Shown here piece after piece: positions 17,252 through 27,480 of a stretch of DNA of 64,000 bases; position 1 is the first letter of the stretch; the number at the start of each line of letters is the position of its first letter. Under the pieces are notes generated by a model. That model was given only the letters and a program-made list of their open reading frames with translations. It was not told the DNA's origin and searched no databases. The DNA is from Hoeflea sp. (GTDB lineage: Bacteria > Pseudomonadota > Alphaproteobacteria > Rhizobiales > Rhizobiaceae). A program made the translations under genes and the position numbers. Location: NCBI RefSeq assembly GCF_014359905.1, contig NZ_JACIYP010000005.1, forward strand, positions 48,493 to 112,492. Direction: 5' to 3'.

Positions 17252-17617
17252 GCGGGGACTCCGGGGGAAGATGCAAGGGTTTCGAGATAGGGTAACCGGC
17301 CGGGAGCTGCAAGGCCAAAGCCGCAGGCGTGATGACGCGGCCGTCCGGATGCTTCTGGCTGGGTCAAAACAAAGATCGCATAAGATGGATTATGGAACTA
17401 CGCGATACGAATCCCGTGCAAGAATTGGATCTGCCAATACCCTGAGAAGCTCAAGCGAATCATGGCTCTGCAGGCACTTGTGACTGCGCAGCGCGAGATT
17501 GGCCGGATGATCGGTCGCTGGCAAGTGTATTGCCGCGCGGAATGTGGTTTAGTCTGCCGGCGCATGGCTGGCCGCATCGGCGAGCGGCCGGCGTGGCGCG
17601 TGAAAGATGAGGATGGC
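17252..17617. other. 366-base intergenic region, no gene recognised
   Basis: The region separates the divergent M32 carboxypeptidase and CaiB-type genes. Open frames inside have no family similarity. GAGGA at 17609-17613 is the probable ribosome site for the CaiB-type gene. No repeat or RNA gene was recognised. Confidence 0.5.
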
Positions 17618-18709
17618 ATGCTCGAAGGATTGCGGATTATCGAGATCGAGGCGCTGGGCCCGGCGCCGTTTGCCTGCATGATGCTGGCGGACCTCGGCGC
17701 CGACGTCATCGTCGTTCACCGCAGGAACGGCCAACGGGCGCCGGGCATGCCCGAGCGCTCGCTGATAGACCGTGGCAAGCGCTCGATCGAGCTCGATCTC
17801 AAATCGGCCGACGACATCGCCGTGCTCAGGAAGCTGGTGGCGCGCTCCGAGGCGCTGGTCGAGGGATTTCGGCCCGGCGTCATGGAGCGGCTCGGGCTCG
17901 GGCCTGCGGATCTGGCCGGCGTCAATCCGGACCTGGTCTATGGCCGGATGACCGGCTGGGGCCAGACCGGGCCGCGGGCCGAGACGGCCGGCCACGATCT
18001 CAACTATGTCTCTCTGTCGGGCGCTGCCTGGTATGCCAGCAATCCGGGCGAGCCGCCGTTCACGCCGCCCACGCTTGTCGGCGATATCGGCGGCGGCGCG
18101 CTCTATCTGGTCGCCGGCATTCTGGCTGGCGTGATGGCGGCGCGCGCGGGCCGCGGCGGAACGGTGGTGGATGCGGCCATCGTCGACGGATCGGCGCACA
18201 TGATGAACCTGCTGATGGCGCTGGCGCAGACCGGAGGCCTGTCAATGGAGCGCGGCCAGGGCCTGCTCGACGGCCCGCACTGGAGCCGCTGCTATGCCTG
18301 CGCCGATGGCGGCTTCATCTCGGTGCAATGCCTGGAGCCGAAATTCTATGCGGCGTTTCTGGCGCGTCTCGGGCTCGGCGACGACCCTGATTTTGCCTCC
18401 CAGTTCGACAGGAGCGCATGGCCGCGGCAGACGGCGCTGATGGCCGGGATCTTCGCCAGGCAGCCGCGCGCGCATTGGGAGGCGCTGTTTGCGGGCTCGG
18501 ATGCCTGCGTGGCCCCTGCCCTTGATCCGCTGCAATCGTCAGCCGACCCGCACATGGCCGCGCGCGGCGTCTGGCAGAGCATCGATGGCGTGCTGCAGGC
18601 AGCGTCTGCGCCGCGGTTTTCGGCCGAGCCGGACAAGGCTCCGGGCGGCATTCCCGCGCGCGGTCAACATACGGATGCGGTGCTGGCGTGGCTTGAGGCT
18701 GACGCGTGA
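17618..18709 (+). CDS. CaiB/BaiF-family CoA-transferase or alpha-methylacyl-CoA racemase
   Basis: This 363-aa class III CoA-transferase family protein starts MLEGLRIIEIEALGPAPFAC and has the nucleotide-binding ADLGADVIVVHR segment. The conserved Asp lies in GHDLNYVSLSG, the catalytic site of the family. FRPGVMERLGLGP and the Gly-rich DIGGGALYLVAGILAGV also fit. The region resembles alpha-methylacyl-CoA racemase as much as a transferase, so the exact reaction is uncertain. It is monocistronic; an intergenic repeat follows. Confidence 0.88.
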   Translation: MLEGLRIIEIEALGPAPFACMMLADLGADVIVVHRRNGQRAPGMPERSLIDRGKRSIELDLKSADDIAVLRKLVARSEALVEGFRPGVMERLGLGPADLAGVNPDLVYGRMTGWGQTGPRAETAGHDLNYVSLSGAAWYASNPGEPPFTPPTLVGDIGGGALYLVAGILAGVMAARAGRGGTVVDAAIVDGSAHMMNLLMALAQTGGLSMERGQGLLDGPHWSRCYACADGGFISVQCLEPKFYAAFLARLGLGDDPDFASQFDRSAWPRQTALMAGIFARQPRAHWEALFAGSDACVAPALDPLQSSADPHMAARGVWQSIDGVLQAASAPRFSAEPDKAPGGIPARGQHTDAVLAWLEADA

Positions 18710-18736
18710 GGCCGGATGGGCTTTGCGATACCGCCA

Positions 18737-18855
18737 CACCCGTCATGCCGGACCTGATCCGGCATCCAGCGGGCCCAAGTCCTTGGGCCGAAAAGTCTTT
18801 TGACCCCGCGGACGCTGGGTCGCTGGATCCCGGCTCGGGGGCCGGGATGACGGTG
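18737..18855. repeat. Structured palindromic intergenic repeat element
   Basis: The 119-base element is a large imperfect inverted repeat: its left end CCGTCATGCCGG pairs with its right end CCGGGATGACGG, and CATCCAGCG pairs with CGCTGGATC. Inside are further hairpins (GCCGGACCTGATCCGGC, GGGCCCAAGTCCTTGGGCC, CCCGGCTCGGGGGCCGGG), giving a branched fold. This is the look of short palindromic elements dispersed in alphaproteobacterial genomes between convergent genes. It sits between convergent genes here and could end transcription. It has no coding capacity. Confidence 0.75.
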
Positions 18856-18929
18856 CGGGAAGGCCAGAGACCCGAGTCGATGACCTGGGTCGCGGTCCGC
18901 ACCGGGCAGCGCCTGAAGAAGCGCCAGCC

Positions 18930-19448
18930 TCAGCCCGGTGCCCGCACGTCGATGATTTCGGCCTCTATCGCGACAGCCAGCGCTTTCGGGTCCACGCGGA
19001 AAACGCTGTCGGGACGGCCGGCGGCGGCCCAGACTTCGCTGTGATCGAGCAATGTCCGGTCCATATAGACCGTGATCGGCGCGAGATGGCCGACGGGCGC
19101 CACGCCGCCGATGGCGAAGCCGGTCTCATCGCGCACCCGGCGCGCATCGCAGCGCGTGAAGGAAAGATTGTAATGCTCTGATATGTAATCCATATCGGCA
19201 TTATGGGTGCCGGAGACCAGCATCAGGTTGAGCTGCCCGGTGGCACTGTTCTCGAACACCAGCGACTTGACGATCTGGCTCACGTCGCAGCCCGCGGCGT
19301 CTGCCGCTTCCTGCGCCGTGCGGGTCGACTGGACCATCTTCAGGATGCGGATCGAAAGCCCGGCGTCAGCCGCCGCACTGGCCACCCGCGCCATACTGGA
19401 TCCCGCCGGAATAAGCTCCGGCGTCATCACGATGGCCGTCTCGCTCAT
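18930..19448 (-). CDS. YbaK/prolyl-tRNA deacylase-domain protein
   Basis: This 172-aa protein has a YbaK-type editing domain: QEAADAAGCDVSQIVKSLVF near residue 46 and DETGFAIGGVAPVGHLAP near residue 107. Such free-standing domains hydrolyse mischarged aminoacyl-tRNAs (for example Cys- or Ala-tRNA-Pro). Its ATG overlaps the stop of the upstream MBL-fold gene by four bases, so it is the last gene of the metG-tatD-MBL group. Specificity within the family cannot be read from the sequence. Confidence 0.88.
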   Translation of the reverse strand: MSETAIVMTPELIPAGSSMARVASAAADAGLSIRILKMVQSTRTAQEAADAAGCDVSQIVKSLVFENSATGQLNLMLVSGTHNADMDYISEHYNLSFTRCDARRVRDETGFAIGGVAPVGHLAPITVYMDRTLLDHSEVWAAAGRPDSVFRVDPKALAVAIEAEIIDVRAPG

Positions 19449-20269
19449 GATGTCATCTCCACGTCAAAGGTCAGTCCGTCATAGCCGGGCTCGACCCGGT
19501 CCGGCGTCTCCGCAAGCACGGTGTCGTAATCGAGCGGCACATGCATATGGGTGAGGATGGCGCGCCTGGGATCGAGCTTCTCGATCCACCACAACGCCTG
19601 GTCGATCGACAGATGGCTCGGGTGCGGCTTGTACTGCAGCGAGTCGATGATCAGCACGTCGAGACCCTGGAGCCTGTCCACGGTGGCGCGCGGGAAATCG
19701 CTCACATCGCAGCAATAGGCCACGCCGCCGATCCGGAAGCCCAGCGAGCGGATGGAGCCGTGAATCTGGTCGAGCGGCTGCACCTCGATGGTCCCGCCGG
19801 CCCCCGTTACCTTTATGGTTTCGTCGAGCGAATTGATCAGCATCGGCCGGGTGATCGGCGGGTATTCGCTTCCGGGCGGCGTCTCCAGGCAATAGCCGAA
19901 GCCGGCGCGGATGCGCGCCATGGTCTCGGGATCGGCATGGATCGGGATCCGCATGCGCTGGGACAGCGCAAAGCCGCGCAGATCGTCGATGCCGTGGACA
20001 TGATCCGCGTGGGAATGGGTGTAGAGCACCGCATCGATGCTGCGGACGCGATTGGCGATCATCTGCTCGCGGAAGTCCGGGCCGGTGTCGACCGCAATGG
20101 TGGTCTCGCCGCCGTCGGCGCCGATCTGCCTGATCAGGAAGGCGGCACGGGTGCGGCGGTTCTTCGGGTTGGTCGGATCACAGGCGCCCCAGTCGCCATT
20201 GACGCGGGGAACGCCGGGCGATGAGGCGCAACCCAGAACGATGAACTGGCGTCGAACCGGCCCTGTCAC
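19445..20269 (-). CDS. MBL-fold metallo-hydrolase (PhnP-like)
   Basis: This 274-aa protein has the metallo-beta-lactamase fold with the zinc motif THSHADH (residues 84-90) and the preceding AVDTGPDFREQM segment. The Cys-containing start VLGCASSPGVPRVNGDWGAC resembles PhnP-type phosphodiesterases and their relatives. In Hyphomicrobiales this gene follows tatD, as here (ATGA overlap at 20266-20269). Its natural substrate is not established; a cyclic phosphodiesterase is plausible. Confidence 0.88.
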   Translation of the reverse strand: MTGPVRRQFIVLGCASSPGVPRVNGDWGACDPTNPKNRRTRAAFLIRQIGADGGETTIAVDTGPDFREQMIANRVRSIDAVLYTHSHADHVHGIDDLRGFALSQRMRIPIHADPETMARIRAGFGYCLETPPGSEYPPITRPMLINSLDETIKVTGAGGTIEVQPLDQIHGSIRSLGFRIGGVAYCCDVSDFPRATVDRLQGLDVLIIDSLQYKPHPSHLSIDQALWWIEKLDPRRAILTHMHVPLDYDTVLAETPDRVEPGYDGLTFDVEMTS

Positions 20270-21057
20270 AGCGCCGGCATCTTGGAAAAACAGCGGAAGG
20301 CGTTTTCGGTCGTGATCGCGGCCATCTCCTCAAAGGAAACACCCTTGACCTCGGCCAGGACTTCGGCGGTGTTGACCACATAGGACGGCTCGTTGCGCTT
20401 GCCGCGCCAGCGCTTGGGCGCGAGATACGGCGCGTCAGTTTCCACCAGCAGCCGGTCCATCGGCACGGTCTTGGCGATATCACGCAGCTCGGTCGATTTC
20501 GGGAAGGTCAGGATGCCCGAGAAGGACACGTAGCCGCCCAGCGCCACGCCGGTGTCGGCGAGCGCCTGACCGGAGGAGAAGCAATGCAGGATGAAGGGGA
20601 AGGCCCCCTTCCCCGTTTCCTCGGTCAGGATCGCCGCCATGTCCTCGTCGGCGGCTCTGCTGTGGATGACCAGCGGCAATTGCGTCCGCCGCGCCGCCTC
20701 GATGTGGCGGCGGAACCCGGTCTTCTGGTCCTCGGGCTTCTGCGTGTCGTAGAAATAATCGAGACCGGCCTCGCCGATCGCCACGATCTTCGCATTCGCT
20801 TCCGCCAGCTCCACCAGCTCGTCCGCGGTCACGTCGAGCTCTTCATCGGCGTTGTTGGGGTGGGTGCCGACCGAGCAGAAGACGTTGCTGTACCGCTCGG
20901 TCAGCTTGAGCAGCCTGTCGAGCTTGCGCACGCGTGTCGAGATCGTCACCATCTGCATGACGCCGGCGTCGCGCGCCCGCGCGACCAGGTCATCGCGCTC
21001 GGCGTCGAAATCGGGGAAATCCAGATGGCAGTGGGTGTCGATCAGCATGCGTCTCAC
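20266..21057 (-). CDS. TatD-family metal-dependent DNase/hydrolase
   Basis: This 263-aa TIM-barrel hydrolase shows the metal motif [12 protein letters not shown] at the N-terminus, [17 protein letters not shown] in the middle, [12 protein letters not shown] and the [19 protein letters not shown] signature. TatD proteins are 3' to 5' exonucleases or deaminase-fold hydrolases in DNA repair. The annotated GTG start at 21057 overlaps the metG stop (GTGA); an ATG at 21048 is an equally good start. It is coupled on both sides. Confidence 0.93.
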   Translation of the reverse strand: MRRMLIDTHCHLDFPDFDAERDDLVARARDAGVMQMVTISTRVRKLDRLLKLTERYSNVFCSVGTHPNNADEELDVTADELVELAEANAKIVAIGEAGLDYFYDTQKPEDQKTGFRRHIEAARRTQLPLVIHSRAADEDMAAILTEETGKGAFPFILHCFSSGQALADTGVALGGYVSFSGILTFPKSTELRDIAKTVPMDRLLVETDAPYLAPKRWRGKRNEPSYVVNTAEVLAEVKGVSFEEMAAITTENAFRCFSKMPAL

Positions 21058-22598
21058 GCCTCCTCGGGCGCGACATAGCGGGGAAAGACCGGCTCCGGCT
21101 TGTCGATCGGCGTGCCGGGCTTGAGACGCCCCGCCTCGCCCAGCGCCTTGAAATCGCGGCTGTCTGCCGGTGTGGAAAGCAGGTCGAGCAGCTTGCCAGC
21201 CGATTCCGGCATGAAGGGCAGGAGCAGGATCGCGATCTGGCGCACGGTTTCCGCGGTCACGTAGAGCACGGTCTCCATGCGCGCCGGATCGGTCTTCTTC
21301 AGCGCCCAGGGCTCCTGGCTCGCGAAATAGCGGTCGCCATCGGCCACCACATCGATGATCGAGGCCAGCGCCTTGTGGATCTGGAAATTCGCCATGTCCG
21401 ACCGGGCGCTGTCGATCGCCTTGTCGACAGTCGCGAGCAGGGTCTTGTCCTCATCAGTCAAGGCGCCGCATTCCGGCATCTTGCCGTCGCAGTTCTTATT
21501 GATCATCGACAGCGAGCGGCTGGCCAGATTGCCGATGCCGTTGGCGAGATCGGAGTTGATCCGCGTGGAGATGGTTTCGGGACTGTAGCTGCCGTCCTGT
21601 CCGAACGGCACTTCGCGCATGAAGAAATAGCGCACCTGATCGAGCCCGTATGCCTCGATCAGGGCGAAGGGATCGACCACGTTGCCGATCGATTTCGACA
21701 TCTTCTCGCCCTTGACCAAGAGGAAGCCATGGGCGAACACCTTGGCTGGCAACGCCAGGCCCGCCGACATCAGGAAGGCCGGCCAGTAGACCGCGTGGAA
21801 CCGGACGATGTCCTTGCCGATCATGTGGATGGCGGGCCAGTAGTTCCATCGCTCCGCCGTCTCGTCGGGAAAGCCCGCGGCGGTGATGTAGTTGGTCAGC
21901 GCGTCGACCCAGACATACATGACATGCCTGTCATTGCCCGGGACCGGCACGCCCCAGTCGAATGTCGTGCGCGAGATCGACAGGTCCCTCAGGCCGGATT
22001 TGACAAAGCTCGCCACCTCGTTGCGCCGCTCCGCCGGCGCCACGAAATCGGGGTTTTGCTCATAGAGTTCGAGGAGCTTGTCGCCATAGGCCGAGAGCCG
22101 GAAATAGTAGCTTTCCTCCTCCACCCATTCGACCGGCGAGCCGAGCGGTTCGCGCCGGACGCCGTCCTCGCCGACCGTCGTTTCGGACTCGTCGAAATAG
22201 GCTTCCTGTCGGACCGAATACCATCCGCCGTAATTGCCGAGATAGATGTCGCCATTGGCTTCCATCCGGCGCCACAATTCCTGCACGGAGCGCTTATGAC
22301 GCTCCTCGGTGGTGCGGATGAAGTCATCATTGGAGCAATTCAGACGCACCAGCATGTCGCGGAACACGGCTGAGTTCCTGTCCGCGAGTTCGATCGGGCT
22401 GATCCCCTCCTGCTCTGCCGTCTGCTGCATCTTCTGGCCATGTTCATCGGTGCCGGAGAGGAAAAACACATCCTTGCCGTCAAGCCGCTGGAACCGCGCC
22501 ATCACATCGGTCGCAATCGCCGTGTAGGCGTGGCCGATATGCGGGACGCCGTTGGGATAGAATATCGGTGTGGTGATGTAATAACGATCGGTGCTCAT
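21054..22598 (-). CDS. metG: Methionyl-tRNA synthetase
   Basis: This 514-aa class I synthetase charges tRNA-Met. The signature motifs are HIGH (residues 20-23, in PHIGHAYT) and KMSKS (299-303, in [16 protein letters not shown]). The zinc-knuckle cysteines between them are absent, so this is the zinc-free short form common in alphaproteobacteria. The start at 22598 gives [17 protein letters not shown]; the open frame upstream adds 21 unconserved residues. Confidence 0.97.
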   Translation of the reverse strand: MSTDRYYITTPIFYPNGVPHIGHAYTAIATDVMARFQRLDGKDVFFLSGTDEHGQKMQQTAEQEGISPIELADRNSAVFRDMLVRLNCSNDDFIRTTEERHKRSVQELWRRMEANGDIYLGNYGGWYSVRQEAYFDESETTVGEDGVRREPLGSPVEWVEEESYYFRLSAYGDKLLELYEQNPDFVAPAERRNEVASFVKSGLRDLSISRTTFDWGVPVPGNDRHVMYVWVDALTNYITAAGFPDETAERWNYWPAIHMIGKDIVRFHAVYWPAFLMSAGLALPAKVFAHGFLLVKGEKMSKSIGNVVDPFALIEAYGLDQVRYFFMREVPFGQDGSYSPETISTRINSDLANGIGNLASRSLSMINKNCDGKMPECGALTDEDKTLLATVDKAIDSARSDMANFQIHKALASIIDVVADGDRYFASQEPWALKKTDPARMETVLYVTAETVRQIAILLLPFMPESAGKLLDLLSTPADSRDFKALGEAGRLKPGTPIDKPEPVFPRYVAPEEA

Positions 22599-22694
22599 GG
22601 TCGCCTTCAACTGCCGTTCGGAATCCGGACCGCTCATCTGATCCATTCCCGCAGCCGTCATAAGCGATAAAGCCGCGTGATGCCATGCCCTGAG

Positions 22695-23714
22695 CTAGCC
22701 AAAAAACAGGGTAAAGGCATGCAGCACCGTCTGTTTGCGGTCCAGATTATAGGCGGCGGCGGTGGCGAAATGGTCCTTGAGCACGGTCGAAAGTCGCGCC
22801 AGCCGGTCCGCTTCCATGAGATCACCCATAATACCCGCATCCCGCGCCATGGCCTGGACCCGGTCGACGGCCAGTTCGGTGAAGAACTGGTAGGCCACGT
22901 CGCGGTCGCGGGCGGCCAGCGTTTCCGCCAGCTTGTAGATCGGCTCGCGGTTGGAGAGGCTGCCGCGCTCGATAATGTCGACAAAGGCTTCAGCGATGTC
23001 CACCCCGCCGTAATTCCTGAGCATCAAGGCCCGCGCGACGCTGCCTTCGCTGAGCGCGATGATCGAATCGCTTTCGCCGGACGCGGCGCCCAGATGGGCG
23101 AGCGCCCGGTCGAGGTCCGCGGGCGACAGCGGCTGCAGCCGCAGCGACAGGCAGCGCGACCGGATGGTGGGCAGCAACCGCCCCGGCGTGTGCGACAGCA
23201 CCAGGAACAGCGAGCGCTTGGGCGGCTCCTCCAGGATCTTGAGGATGGCGTTGGCGGCGTTGCGGTTGAGGTCATCGGCCGGATCGATGATGGCGATCCG
23301 CCAGTTGCCCGTGCCCGATGTCTGGTTGAAGAATTTTCCGGCGCGGCGCACCTCATCGACGGTGATCACCGATTTCACCTTGCCGGTCTTCTCATCCACC
23401 GGCCGGGCCAGGTGCAGCACGTTGTGCGACGCGCCGCTTGCCATCTGACGGCCAATGGAATCGTTCGGATCCGGATCGGCGATCCTCTCCGGCGCGCTCA
23501 GCGGGTCGGGATAAGACAGCACATGATGGGCGAAGCGATAGGCCAGCGTCGCCTTGCCGATCCCCTCCGCCCCCTCGATCAGGATGGCATGATGCATGCG
23601 CCCGGACCGGTAGGCGCCTGCGAGAAACTCCTGGGCGGCGTCATGGCCGAACAGCGCGGTGTTGTTTTCGGGCGGGATCGCACCTTCCAACAAGCCCGGA
23701 ACATCTCCCGTCAT
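22695..23714 (-). CDS. holB: DNA polymerase III delta-prime subunit
   Basis: This 339-aa AAA+ clamp-loader subunit has a modified P-loop GAEGIGKAT (residues 48-56), the box [10 protein letters not shown] near the N-terminus and the sensor-region segment [20 protein letters not shown]. In the clamp loader it holds the complex together and opens the beta clamp. It overlaps tmk by four bases and lies just upstream of metG, the usual alphaproteobacterial order. Confidence 0.95.
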   Translation of the reverse strand: MTGDVPGLLEGAIPPENNTALFGHDAAQEFLAGAYRSGRMHHAILIEGAEGIGKATLAYRFAHHVLSYPDPLSAPERIADPDPNDSIGRQMASGASHNVLHLARPVDEKTGKVKSVITVDEVRRAGKFFNQTSGTGNWRIAIIDPADDLNRNAANAILKILEEPPKRSLFLVLSHTPGRLLPTIRSRCLSLRLQPLSPADLDRALAHLGAASGESDSIIALSEGSVARALMLRNYGGVDIAEAFVDIIERGSLSNREPIYKLAETLAARDRDVAYQFFTELAVDRVQAMARDAGIMGDLMEADRLARLSTVLKDHFATAAAYNLDRKQTVLHAFTLFFG

Positions 23715-24424
23715 GCCTTTTTGTCCCGCGCCGGCCCACCGGTCGCTTCGTCCAGCAACAGCGGCTCGACGGCAGCCAGGATTGCGAGTGCGACAGCATC
23801 CTCCGACTGGCTGGCGTCAATCAGCTGGCAGCGGTCGGGCTCCGTCCGGGTCAGGTCGATGAACGCCTCGCGGCGTTTCTCGTGGGTGGCGAGTTCCTCT
23901 TTTTCAAACCGGTCGGGTTCGGCGTCCGTGCCTTCGCGCGCCTTGGCGCGCCTGAGACCGGCCTCGGCGGGAAGGTCGAGCACCAGCGTCAGGTCGGGGA
24001 TCATGCCATTGACGGCAATGCGCTCGAGATTGCGCACGAATTGCGGCTCCAGATTGCCGGTCACGCCCTGATAGACCCGGCTTGAATCCATGAACCGGTC
24101 GCACAGCACGATCGCCCCTTCTGCAATCGCGGGACGGATCACTTCCTCGACATGATCGCTGCGCGCCGCGGCAAACAGCACCGCCTCCATGCGCACGCCG
24201 AATTCTTCAGCCGCGCCGGACAGCAGGACATGCCGCACGGCCTCGGCGCCCAACGACCCGCCCGGCTCGCGGGTGACCAGCACATCATGGCCGCGGCGGC
24301 GCAGGACACCGGCCAGCCGATGGATCTGGGTCGACTTGCCGACCCCCTCCCCGCCTTCGAATGTAATGAAGCGCCCTGTGCTTTTCGTCACGCCATGGTT
24401 TCCCGGGCTTTGCGGACGCGACAT
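23711..24424 (-). CDS. tmk: Thymidylate kinase
   Basis: This 237-aa kinase phosphorylates dTMP to dTDP. The P-loop [11 protein letters not shown] covers residues about 22-32; the DRY-type motif is seen in [15 protein letters not shown], and the lid region is near LRRAKAREG. The N-terminal 16 residues precede the conserved core, so a later start is possible. The stop overlaps the holB start (ATGA), so they are coupled. Confidence 0.96.
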   Translation of the reverse strand: MSRPQSPGNHGVTKSTGRFITFEGGEGVGKSTQIHRLAGVLRRRGHDVLVTREPGGSLGAEAVRHVLLSGAAEEFGVRMEAVLFAAARSDHVEEVIRPAIAEGAIVLCDRFMDSSRVYQGVTGNLEPQFVRNLERIAVNGMIPDLTLVLDLPAEAGLRRAKAREGTDAEPDRFEKEELATHEKRREAFIDLTRTEPDRCQLIDASQSEDAVALAILAAVEPLLLDEATGGPARDKKA

Positions 24425-24515
24425 CCGCCCCGACCCTGTTGCTAAGCATATCCGGAGGTTCCGGTTTTCTTCTACCTAGACCATTTCAGATGACAATTGA
24501 ACGCTCGCGCGAGAC

Positions 24516-25685
24516 TTAAAGCCAGAATTGCGCAAGTTCCAGCAGCGCATCGAGAGCCTGGCTGTACAAGGGGCCCTTGGCGACGCCCTCAACGACATAG
24601 AGCGGGGTTTCCTGGGAGAGCGTATCGCCGATATAGACCTTGAGCACGCCGACCTGGGCACCCGCTTCGAGCGGTGCGCGCAGCGGCCAGTCATAGGTGA
24701 TTCGCGCCGCAAGCCGGTTCGGATTGGTGATCGGAACGAAGATGTCGACGGCACCCTTGGCCCTGACGATGGCGCTGCCTGCCCCGCCATAGACACTGAG
24801 TTCGCCGATGGTTTCATCCTGCGCGAACAATGTCCTGCGCTCGAAGGCGCGGATGCCCCATTCCAGCATCTTGCGCGATTCCTCGGCCCGCTCGCGCTCG
24901 CTGGCCATGCCGCCCATCGCCAGGAACAGGCGCCGCCCGTCCCTGTTGATGGACGCGACAATGGCGTAGCCGGATTCCTCGGTAAACCCGGTTTTCAACC
25001 CGTCGACGCCGATATCGAGGCCGAGCAGCGGATTGCGGTTGCGTTGCAGGATGTTGTTCCAGGTAAAATCCTTCTGCGAATAATAGCGGTAGAATTCCGG
25101 ATAGGTGGCCTGGATGTGGCGGGCGAGCGTCACCAGGTCCTTCATCGTTACCTTGGAATCGGGGTGCGGCAGGCCATTCGAATTGCCGAATACGGACTGT
25201 GTCAGGCCGATTTCGCGGGCGCGTTCGGTCATGAGCCGGGCAAAATTCTCCTCGGAACCCGCCATGCCCTCGGCAATGATGATGCAGCCGTCATTGGCCG
25301 ATTGCACGATCACGCCCTGAATCAGGTCCTCAAGCCGGATGGAGGATTTGAGCTCGGCAAACATGGTCGATGTCCGCGACATCGCGCCGCCGGTGCGCCA
25401 GGCGTTTTCCGAGACTTCAAACGTGTCATCAAGCGTCAGGCGGCCGGTGCGGATGGCGTGGAACACCACCTCCATCGTCATCAGCTTGGCAAGCGAGGCC
25501 GGCGGCACCAGATCGTTTTCGTTCTTGGCGAACAGCACCGTGCCGGTCTCTGCGTCGATCAGATAGGCCTGTTGGGCGCGCGTTTCAAACAGTTGCGCCC
25601 GGACTGGGCCCACGGCACAGCAGACCAGAAGCGCGAATACGAAAAGCAGGCGGGCGGCAACCATCCGGACCATAGATCTATCCAT
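24516..25685 (-). CDS. D-alanyl-D-alanine carboxypeptidase (PBP5/6 family)
   Basis: This 389-aa periplasmic enzyme trims the terminal D-Ala from peptidoglycan stem peptides. A signal peptide is visible at about residues 8-30 (ending VGPVRA). Catalytic motifs: SLAK at 64-67, SAN at 129-131 and KTG at 231-233. The C-terminal PBP5_C-like domain covers about 280-370; the final stretch LDALLELAQFWL could be the amphipathic membrane anchor. It lies upstream of tmk in the same direction, after rlpA. Confidence 0.94.
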   Translation of the reverse strand: MDRSMVRMVAARLLFVFALLVCCAVGPVRAQLFETRAQQAYLIDAETGTVLFAKNENDLVPPASLAKLMTMEVVFHAIRTGRLTLDDTFEVSENAWRTGGAMSRTSTMFAELKSSIRLEDLIQGVIVQSANDGCIIIAEGMAGSEENFARLMTERAREIGLTQSVFGNSNGLPHPDSKVTMKDLVTLARHIQATYPEFYRYYSQKDFTWNNILQRNRNPLLGLDIGVDGLKTGFTEESGYAIVASINRDGRRLFLAMGGMASERERAEESRKMLEWGIRAFERRTLFAQDETIGELSVYGGAGSAIVRAKGAVDIFVPITNPNRLAARITYDWPLRAPLEAGAQVGVLKVYIGDTLSQETPLYVVEGVAKGPLYSQALDALLELAQFWL

Positions 25686-25790
25686 TCACGGAGAATACCG
25701 GAATTCCCGCGAGCCTAGCAATCCAGGCGGGTTGGATCAATGGCTTGAGAGCATTGAGAAATGTCGAGGCGGCGCGGCAGCCAACCCTTG

Positions 25791-26792
25791 CTAACGCTTG
25801 GCGTTCATCCCAAGAACAGCGTCGAACGGCCCGGTCTTGATGACCCTGCCGCCCCAGAATGCCAGGCCGATATCGCGCGGCCCGGTTGCCCCGTTTGCCG
25901 CCACGGGGCCTCCAAATGAGGGCCGATCCAGCAGCACGGGGCCTATCTCGGGCAGCGCAAAGCCAGACGGAATGCCGGATGCCGAACCCGTCATCGAGGA
26001 CTGAAGCGCAGTTGCGGAACCAACGGTTGCCGGCGGCGCCAGCGCCGTCTGAACGGAATTCACCCCCGGCAATGCCGTTTCCACCGCATTCATGGCCATC
26101 ATGACGCCGGTGGCGATCACGCCGCCTGCCGGTTCCGTGGAACCGCCCGGCCTGTAGCTTGCCATCAGGAAACGGGTGTCATCGCCTTCGACTGGAGCCC
26201 GGCCAATATACTCAACCCGGACCGCGGCCACCCCGTCCTGCTTCATATTCAACATTTCGGCAGCCTGGGCGGAGACATCGATGATGCGGCCATGGGCATA
26301 GGGACCACGGTCATTGACCCGGACAATCACGGTGTTGCCGTTTTTCTTGTTGGTCACCCGGGCGTAGCTTGGCAGTGGAAAGGTCGGATGGGCTGCGGAC
26401 AAGTGGAACTGGTCGTAGATTTCGCCATTGGCGGTCAGGCGGCCATGAAAATTGGGACCGTACCAGGAGGCCAGACCCGCCTTGTCATAGTCCTTTTCTT
26501 CCTTGGGCGTGTACCATTTGCCGCGGATCCGGTAGGGCTTGCCGACCATGTCCCGTCCGCCGCCCTTTTTCGGGCGCTTGGCCGTGGTCATCCTCGGGCT
26601 CGCCGCAACACCATATTCGGCGACGGAAAACTTGGTCTTGGTGTTGATATGGGCGGTGTCCGACTTGCCGCCGGACGTGGATTCGCATCCAGCGAGCCCA
26701 GCACCAAGCAGCGCCATAAAAGACAGCCTGGCCGCCATGCGCAGCCCTGCCCCCGGCAGATTGATTATATTGTGTCCCACATTGATACTCAT
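25791..26792 (-). CDS. rlpA: RlpA-like septal lytic transglycosylase (lipoprotein)
   Basis: The 333-aa protein carries a double-psi beta-barrel domain, GLASWYGPNFHGRLTANGEI through VRVNDRGPYAHGRIIDVSA. RlpA cleaves denuded glycan strands at the septum. A lipobox LAGC at residues 33-36 after a hydrophobic segment predicts an outer-membrane lipoprotein. The start at 26792 is used; an ATG at 26738 would give a more compact signal. The C-terminal 120 residues show no obvious SPOR domain, unlike E. coli RlpA. Confidence 0.88.
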   Translation of the reverse strand: MSINVGHNIINLPGAGLRMAARLSFMALLGAGLAGCESTSGGKSDTAHINTKTKFSVAEYGVAASPRMTTAKRPKKGGGRDMVGKPYRIRGKWYTPKEEKDYDKAGLASWYGPNFHGRLTANGEIYDQFHLSAAHPTFPLPSYARVTNKKNGNTVIVRVNDRGPYAHGRIIDVSAQAAEMLNMKQDGVAAVRVEYIGRAPVEGDDTRFLMASYRPGGSTEPAGGVIATGVMMAMNAVETALPGVNSVQTALAPPATVGSATALQSSMTGSASGIPSGFALPEIGPVLLDRPSFGGPVAANGATGPRDIGLAFWGGRVIKTGPFDAVLGMNAKR

Positions 26793-26968
26793 GCTCTGGC
26801 TGACGCCGCTTCTGGCCTGGCAGCGTGCCCCCTGCAAAGCCATCCCCTTGGATCTATGCGATTGATGTCCTAATCGCAGGTTTAGATCGCCCCGCAACAT
26901 GGCAAAAATGCGATTGGCCGCCCAGATCGGGGCAGCCAACCCTCCAATATGGTGAAATTTCCGTAAAC

Positions 26969-27364
26969 TCAGCCCTCGATCCGGGCCTTGCCGGTGCGGC
27001 CGTCATCGCGCACCCAGGTCAGTGACTGATCGCCGGTTTTGGTGATTCGGAAGCAGCTCGGCTTGCCATCGTACCAGGTCGGCCACTGCTGACACAGCCT
27101 CTCCCCCTGCACCCACCAGCGCCCGCTTTCCTTCGGGGCGAGGAATTTCCCCAGGCCGAGCGCGGTTCCATCACCGGTCACCACGCCGGAATTCTTGTAA
27201 TTGAGCGGAAATTCGCCGCCGAATGGCGTAGACAGATAAACCCGTTTGCCATTGACGAACTGCTTGAGGTCGCTGCCGGCGAGCTGTTCGGCGCCGGCCG
27301 ATGCCGAAACGCCAAGCACCATCATGGCTGACGCACCTGCAACAGAAAGGATTTTGCCAAGCAT
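26969..27364 (-). CDS. Small secreted protein of unknown function
   Basis: This 131-aa protein starts MLGKILSVAGASAMMVLGVS, a clear signal peptide cleaved near SAGAEQ. The mature part has many aromatic residues and two cysteines in GERLCQQWPTWYDGKPSC, which could form a disulfide, and ends with QSLTWVRDDGRTGKARIEG. I do not recognise a family with confidence. It lies upstream of rlpA on the same strand but is 176 bases away, so it probably has its own promoter. Confidence 0.7.
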   Translation of the reverse strand: MLGKILSVAGASAMMVLGVSASAGAEQLAGSDLKQFVNGKRVYLSTPFGGEFPLNYKNSGVVTGDGTALGLGKFLAPKESGRWWVQGERLCQQWPTWYDGKPSCFRITKTGDQSLTWVRDDGRTGKARIEG

Positions 27365-27480
27365 TGCATGCCTCCGATTGTTGATCATGTGCATGTACTA
27401 CGCGTTCGCCCCGAAATTGGTTTCGTGTCGCACTGATTTTTGTTCATCCGCGCACACGCCGTGGAGAGGCGGATGCTTCA

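Noticed and set aside
18737..18855. Possible CRISPR or tRNA-like array
   Set aside because: There are no regularly spaced repeats with spacers and no tRNA arms; the region is one nested inverted repeat.
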